From Thermoproteota archaeon (GTDB taxonomy: Archaea > Thermoproteota > Thermoprotei > Thermoproteales > Thermocladiaceae), in the NCBI GenBank assembly GCA_013153895.1, contig JAADDN010000149.1, positions 1-10,372 of the forward strand: 10,372 bases of DNA, given 5' to 3'. Every line of letters begins with the position of its first letter. Position 1 is the first letter of the stretch. The position numbers were made by a program, and so were the translations under genes. Shown in pieces: positions 7,296-10,372 of the stretch. Under the pieces are notes generated by a model, which was not told where the DNA came from, did not search any database, and saw only the letters and a list, made by a program, of their open reading frames with translations.

Positions 7296-8645
7296 TCAGA
7301 CCTCGACAGTTATAGGCTTAGTTAGCCAGCTCCTATACTCATCAACGTTCTCCTTTGATGGTGATACACAGCTCAGTCTCTCGCAGACGTCTTTCACGAC
7401 CTTGACGGTCAGTGGATGTAGTGAGAGTATTAGGTCTATACCTATCATGACTAGTGATAGAGCAGTAATGATCTCCCATAATGGTCCTCTAATCTCTCTT
7501 GGACCCCAGAATGGGTCCATCTTCATCCAAGCTTCACGAGCACCCCATGCGTTAGATGCTGCACCTATAGCAGGATACTGAAGTTCTGTATCTCCTGTAA
7601 ATGCTGCTAACCTAGCTCTCTCCATTGCTGAGAAAGCGTATTCCCAGCCATATCCTATACCAGCAGCGTATAGATCTATAGCAATATCGTTAGGTGTTAA
7701 CCATGTTAGTAACTTCCTAGTTAACTGTCTTGCCTGATCTATGTTCATTGTTACTGATGCAACAACAGCATGACCACCCTTCTTTATTACAGGTATAACA
7801 TCTTCAAGCTTCATATCTAACGTTATTGGACTAAGTAGAAGTCTCTCACCAGCAAACCTCTCAGATATCTCCTTAAACAGTTCACTATCCTTCTTAGGAT
7901 TACCTGACCCACCTATGAATAGTGGAACCTTAACAGCTTGTAGAACCTCCTCAACAACTTTGACAGCTTCCTTAGGCGGAGTGTCCTTTATCTTTGGATC
8001 AGTACTAATCAAATGTAGACTTATCATATCAGCTCCAAACTTCTCTACGCACCTACGAGCCCACTCTGGAGGATTATCTAGAACATCCTCACCTACAGCC
8101 ATCTTCACAGCTCTAGGTAGTGGAATCTTCATGTCAAAGACGTCCATAGTTATTACTGGTTTATGAAACTCGTGAGGTCCAGCATATAGTTGAGGAGCCT
8201 TCTGACCACCTAAGATATATACTACCTCCCTAGTACCACCTTCCTCTCTTGTAGCACCAACCTTCACAGTATTTATCTTACCTTTCCAAGAGACCTTAGG
8301 CTGAGGAATCTCTACAAGCTCTATCTCTGGAGCTGGAGGTAATCCTACAGGTACCAGCTCAACCTCTATCTTAGGAAGCTCCTTACGACCCTCCTCAACT
8401 ACCGGCTTCACCTCTATACTCACAGCTTCAGGCTTAGCTTCAACCTTCTCCTCAACCTTCGGCTTAGGCTGCGGCCTTACTAATCTTACAGGTCTTATAA
8501 CTATCTCAAGCCTATCAATATCTATCTCAACATCTCTAAGCTCTATCTCTCTAACATTAGAGAGGTCTTCCCCCGTTATGAAGCTGAGGAGAGAGTACAG
8601 GTTAAGAAATGTTAATGGATTAACTTTTACTTTCTTCTCTACCAC
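7296..8645 (-). CDS. cdhD: ACDS delta subunit: corrinoid iron-sulfur protein, small subunit
   Basis: The 449-residue partner of CdhE in the methyl-transferring corrinoid protein. Residues about 130-440 form the TIM barrel typical of the family, with GGSGNPKKD at 245-253, AIDLYAAGIGYGWEY at 322-336, the SAMERARLAA helix at 339-348 and SLHPLTVKVVKDVCERL at 408-424. The first 50 residues hold a helix and a beta segment (about 34-51), followed by a Pro/Lys/Glu linker (about 55-117) that is long for this subunit. Translation starts at GTG, four bases after a perfect GGTGATC that lies across the cdhC stop codon, so synthesis is probably coupled to CdhC. There is no CooC-type ATPase gene between cdhC and cdhD, where many methanogens carry one (recalled from family knowledge). 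Confidence 0.96.
   Translation of the reverse strand: MVEKKVKVNPLTFLNLYSLLSFITGEDLSNVREIELRDVEIDIDRLEIVIRPVRLVRPQPKPKVEEKVEAKPEAVSIEVKPVVEEGRKELPKIEVELVPVGLPPAPEIELVEIPQPKVSWKGKINTVKVGATREEGGTREVVYILGGQKAPQLYAGPHEFHKPVITMDVFDMKIPLPRAVKMAVGEDVLDNPPEWARRCVEKFGADMISLHLISTDPKIKDTPPKEAVKVVEEVLQAVKVPLFIGGSGNPKKDSELFKEISERFAGERLLLSPITLDMKLEDVIPVIKKGGHAVVASVTMNIDQARQLTRKLLTWLTPNDIAIDLYAAGIGYGWEYAFSAMERARLAAFTGDTELQYPAIGAASNAWGAREAWMKMDPFWGPREIRGPLWEIITALSLVMIGIDLILSLHPLTVKVVKDVCERLSCVSPSKENVDEYRSWLTKPITVEV
7300..7304 (-). promoter_or_regulatory. Shine-Dalgarno site of cdhE
   Basis: GAGGT inside the last codons of cdhD, seven bases before the cdhE ATG. It fixes the cdhE start and indicates translation by ribosomes terminating on cdhD. 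Confidence 0.55.
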
Positions 8646-8649
8646 GAGA

Positions 8650-8656
8650 GATCACC
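8650..8656 (-). promoter_or_regulatory. Shine-Dalgarno site of cdhD, overlapping the cdhC stop
   Basis: GGTGATC is fully complementary to the conserved GAUCACC near the archaeal 16S rRNA 3' end. It contains the cdhC TGA (8652-8654) and lies four bases before the cdhD GTG, which supports GTG as the true start and tight coupling of the two subunits. Confidence 0.65.
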
Positions 8657-10310
8657 TTCTCTCTACAGTATCACCCTTCTTTATTATTACCTTGCTTATC
8701 TTCACTCTAACGTTCTGCAATGTTATTGATATTGGAAATGGAAGGACAGGTAGACCATACTTCGCAGCCTCTTCTGGACTCACAGTCATGAATGGCACAG
8801 CCATGGGAGCAGTAGCCTCCGGTTTAGCCTCTGGCTTAGCCTCAACAGGCTTAGGAGCAGGTGGAGCAACCTCAGGCTTAGCTTCTGGCTTAGGTGGTGG
8901 CGGAGGTGGTGGAGGCGCTGTCTCAGGTTTTGCCTCTGCTGCTGGCTTAACCTCAGCCTTCATCTCGACCTTAGCTTCAACAGCTGGCTTAGCTTCTGCA
9001 GCAGGAGCTTGTGCTTGAGCTGGTGCTGCTACTTCTATTCCTGCCTCAGCCCATAGCTTAGTTATTGGGTGACCAACCTTGACTAGGAACTCCTTCAACT
9101 GATCCACTGTCTGGACTTCCTTCTCTGTAGGTATCTTATCAAGTATCTCCTTAGGTATCCACTCTCTAGCTCTCTCCTTAGTATACGAGTCCATCCATAC
9201 TACCCTGTTCCATCCACCCTCCTTCTGTAAGAACTTTCTACTCCTCAAGTATAGCAGTCCTATTCCTACGAAACCACTAACCTGCTTTCCTCCACTTATC
9301 ATGTTTGCTATCTGTATGAAGTTCAGTCCTATTGGAGTATTTCCAGTATACTTTCTACTTACTATACCGAAGCCATCTACCTCAGGAATGTAGAACACTA
9401 TAGCTTCAAAGCAGCCACATGATGTATGTGGATTCTCAAACACGCTATGCAACTTCACTGATGTTACTGTTCCCTGAGACTTCACTTTCACTACCTCATT
9501 AACGCCCTCATATTCACCACCTATCGGATCTATACAGTTACCTTTTGGTATTGGGAATATTGGTCCTTTTGGATCAAGCATTGCTGCTACTTTAGCATCT
9601 ATCCACGTTATTGCTCCACAGTTTGCTGGTCTCTCAGGAGTTATAACACACACGTGAGTAGGAGCAAATGACTGACATAGGACACAGCCGTAGAATACGT
9701 CTACATCTTCCTCTCTTATACCCATAACTCTCTCATCTCTAGCTCTATAGATCTTGACAGCCTCAGCATGAGCTTTCTCAACTTCCTGTGGATCAGTTAT
9801 GAATGTTACCTGAATCTTCTCTATTATGGGGAAGTCCGCCTTATATAGTCTCATTATGACCTTACCAATATGTTCAAACCTTAGTCCAGCTTTCACAGCC
9901 TTCTTACTCACTCTTATCCATATGTCATCACGACTTCCAGTATGCATTATACCTTGAATCCAGTTCATGTAGTAGTGTAACTTTCTCTCAAATACTCCCT
10001 CAGCCTCAGGTTTGAGCTCTTTTCCAGCAGCCTCAACAATTATTCCAAGAGGCTGGTGAGCAGCTCCCTCAGGAAACTCGTTAAGATCAGGACCGATGAG
10101 GACTATCTTACCATCCTCAACATTCTCCTCAGGTACTACTCGAAATAGCTCAAACTTATGTTGAACCTTGACACCTCCGAACTCTACATACATGTCCTGC
10201 TTCCTTATCCTCTCTCCCTCATAGGACATGCTTACGTCTACTGGAATATCGTCAAACTTCGTCTGTCTCTGTACTGTAAGTTCGTCCTTGAATACTCTTA
10301 CTTGAGGCAT
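8652..10310 (-). CDS. cdhC: ACDS beta subunit: acetyl-CoA synthase with A-cluster
   Basis: The 552-residue catalytic subunit that joins CO, a methyl group and CoA into acetyl-CoA, or cleaves it. All six A-cluster cysteines are present: Cys209, Cys212, Cys221, Cys231, Cys298 and Cys300. Their spacing equals that recalled for bacterial AcsB (506, 509, 518, 528, 595, 597), including the 67-residue gap, and Phe215 lines up with the CO-gating Phe512. The protein lacks the N-terminal CODH-contact domain of bacterial AcsB, as expected for archaeal CdhC. The catalytic body ends near 427. A Pro/Ala/Lys/Glu linker (about 428-505) follows, then a conserved-looking tail with strands (IPS-like ISITLQNVRVKISKVIIKK at 527-545). 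At 552 residues it is longer than methanogen CdhC (roughly 470) because of this linker. The ATG at 10310 has no Shine-Dalgarno, fitting a near-leaderless first gene of an operon. Confidence 0.97.
   Translation of the reverse strand: MPQVRVFKDELTVQRQTKFDDIPVDVSMSYEGERIRKQDMYVEFGGVKVQHKFELFRVVPEENVEDGKIVLIGPDLNEFPEGAAHQPLGIIVEAAGKELKPEAEGVFERKLHYYMNWIQGIMHTGSRDDIWIRVSKKAVKAGLRFEHIGKVIMRLYKADFPIIEKIQVTFITDPQEVEKAHAEAVKIYRARDERVMGIREEDVDVFYGCVLCQSFAPTHVCVITPERPANCGAITWIDAKVAAMLDPKGPIFPIPKGNCIDPIGGEYEGVNEVVKVKSQGTVTSVKLHSVFENPHTSCGCFEAIVFYIPEVDGFGIVSRKYTGNTPIGLNFIQIANMISGGKQVSGFVGIGLLYLRSRKFLQKEGGWNRVVWMDSYTKERAREWIPKEILDKIPTEKEVQTVDQLKEFLVKVGHPITKLWAEAGIEVAAPAQAQAPAAEAKPAVEAKVEMKAEVKPAAEAKPETAPPPPPPPPKPEAKPEVAPPAPKPVEAKPEAKPEATAPMAVPFMTVSPEEAAKYGLPVLPFPISITLQNVRVKISKVIIKKGDTVERR
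8796..9029 (-). repeat. low-complexity linker-coding tract in cdhC
   Basis: This stretch encodes CdhC residues 428-505, made of irregular repeats of EAKPE, AEAKP and EVKPA and an uninterrupted run of eight prolines (466-473, bases 8892-8915). Different Pro codons are mixed in the run, so selection appears to act on the peptide and not on a simple DNA repeat. It resembles the mobile Ala/Pro linkers of multi-domain carrier enzymes. Confidence 0.7.
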
Positions 10311-10338
10311 TAACAGTCGTGATTAACTGTGTGTAGAC

Positions 10339-10347
10339 TAGTAAAAG
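10339..10347 (-). promoter_or_regulatory. candidate promoter of the cdhCDE transcript
   Basis: On the minus strand an A-rich GCAGAAAAT precedes CTTTTACTA, a plausible BRE plus TATA-like box centred about 33 bases before the cdhC ATG. The transcript would start near 10317 with a leader of about seven bases, consistent with the missing Shine-Dalgarno. An alternative box (TATAAT, about 58 bases upstream of the ATG) would give a leader near 30 bases. The right edge cuts this region, so further elements may lie outside. Confidence 0.4.
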
Positions 10348-10372
10348 ATTTTCTGCAATTGTTAATTATAGA

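Noticed and set aside
8892..8915. GGT/GGC/GGA run as a DNA microsatellite
   Set aside because: It is the complement of eight Pro codons with mixed third bases, so it is coding low complexity and not a slippage repeat.
8578..9018. Plus-strand open frame rich in Gly and Ala
   Set aside because: It is the complement of the cdhC Pro/Ala linker and crosses the cdhC-cdhD junction; the composition is explained entirely by the linker codons.
10361..10372. Plus-strand TATA-like sequence for a divergent gene beyond the right edge
   Set aside because: The sequence stops before any start codon could be seen, so it cannot be supported.

Overview
The window looks like a piece of an archaeal chromosome, most likely from a thermophilic Thermoproteota-type lineage. 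The case rests on the gene families (archaeal-type CdhC/CdhD/CdhE, an archaeal Lhr helicase, a two-unit glutaredoxin-like PDO, a sequon-bearing surface protein), on TATA-like boxes about 26 bases upstream of start codons with almost no leader, on Shine-Dalgarno motifs (GGTGATC, GGAGGT) only at internal operon genes, and on an AT-rich sequence with almost purely AGA/AGG arginine codons and purine-loaded coding strands. I cannot name a genus.

Left part (1-4056). The end of an unidentified plus-strand gene runs in from the left edge and overlaps the tail of a large minus-strand Lhr-family helicase (98-3010). An 84-base divergent promoter region separates the helicase from a two-gene plus-strand unit: a 60-residue zinc-ribbon protein and, with a one-base TAATG overlap, a cysteine-containing type I membrane protein that is probably glycosylated outside the cell. 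That gene converges on the next minus-strand gene with a 20-base overlap.

Right part (4037-10372), all on the minus strand and read right to left: cdhC, cdhD, cdhE, an unknown 133-residue protein, a PDO-like thioredoxin-fold protein, and an XTP/dITP diphosphatase. Gaps are 6, 3, 35, 29 and 15 bases, so the six could form one transcript, with a possible weak extra promoter before the PDO-like gene. CdhC (acetyl-CoA synthase with the A-cluster), CdhD and CdhE (the corrinoid iron-sulfur protein) form the methyl and acetyl half of the archaeal acetyl-CoA decarbonylase/synthase complex. They make acetyl-CoA from a pterin-bound methyl group, CO and CoA, or run the reverse. The CO dehydrogenase half (CdhA, CdhB) and a CooC-type nickel ATPase are absent from the window, and a promoter-like stretch lies directly upstream of cdhC.

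Most of the window is well-conserved metabolism. The less ordinary parts are the long Pro/Ala/Lys/Glu linker and beta-rich tail of CdhC with a look-alike segment near the N-terminus of CdhD, the unknown gene directly after cdhE, the PDO-like protein with an altered first active site, and the two zinc-binding proteins encoded back to back. I found no mobile element, CRISPR array, tRNA or rRNA.
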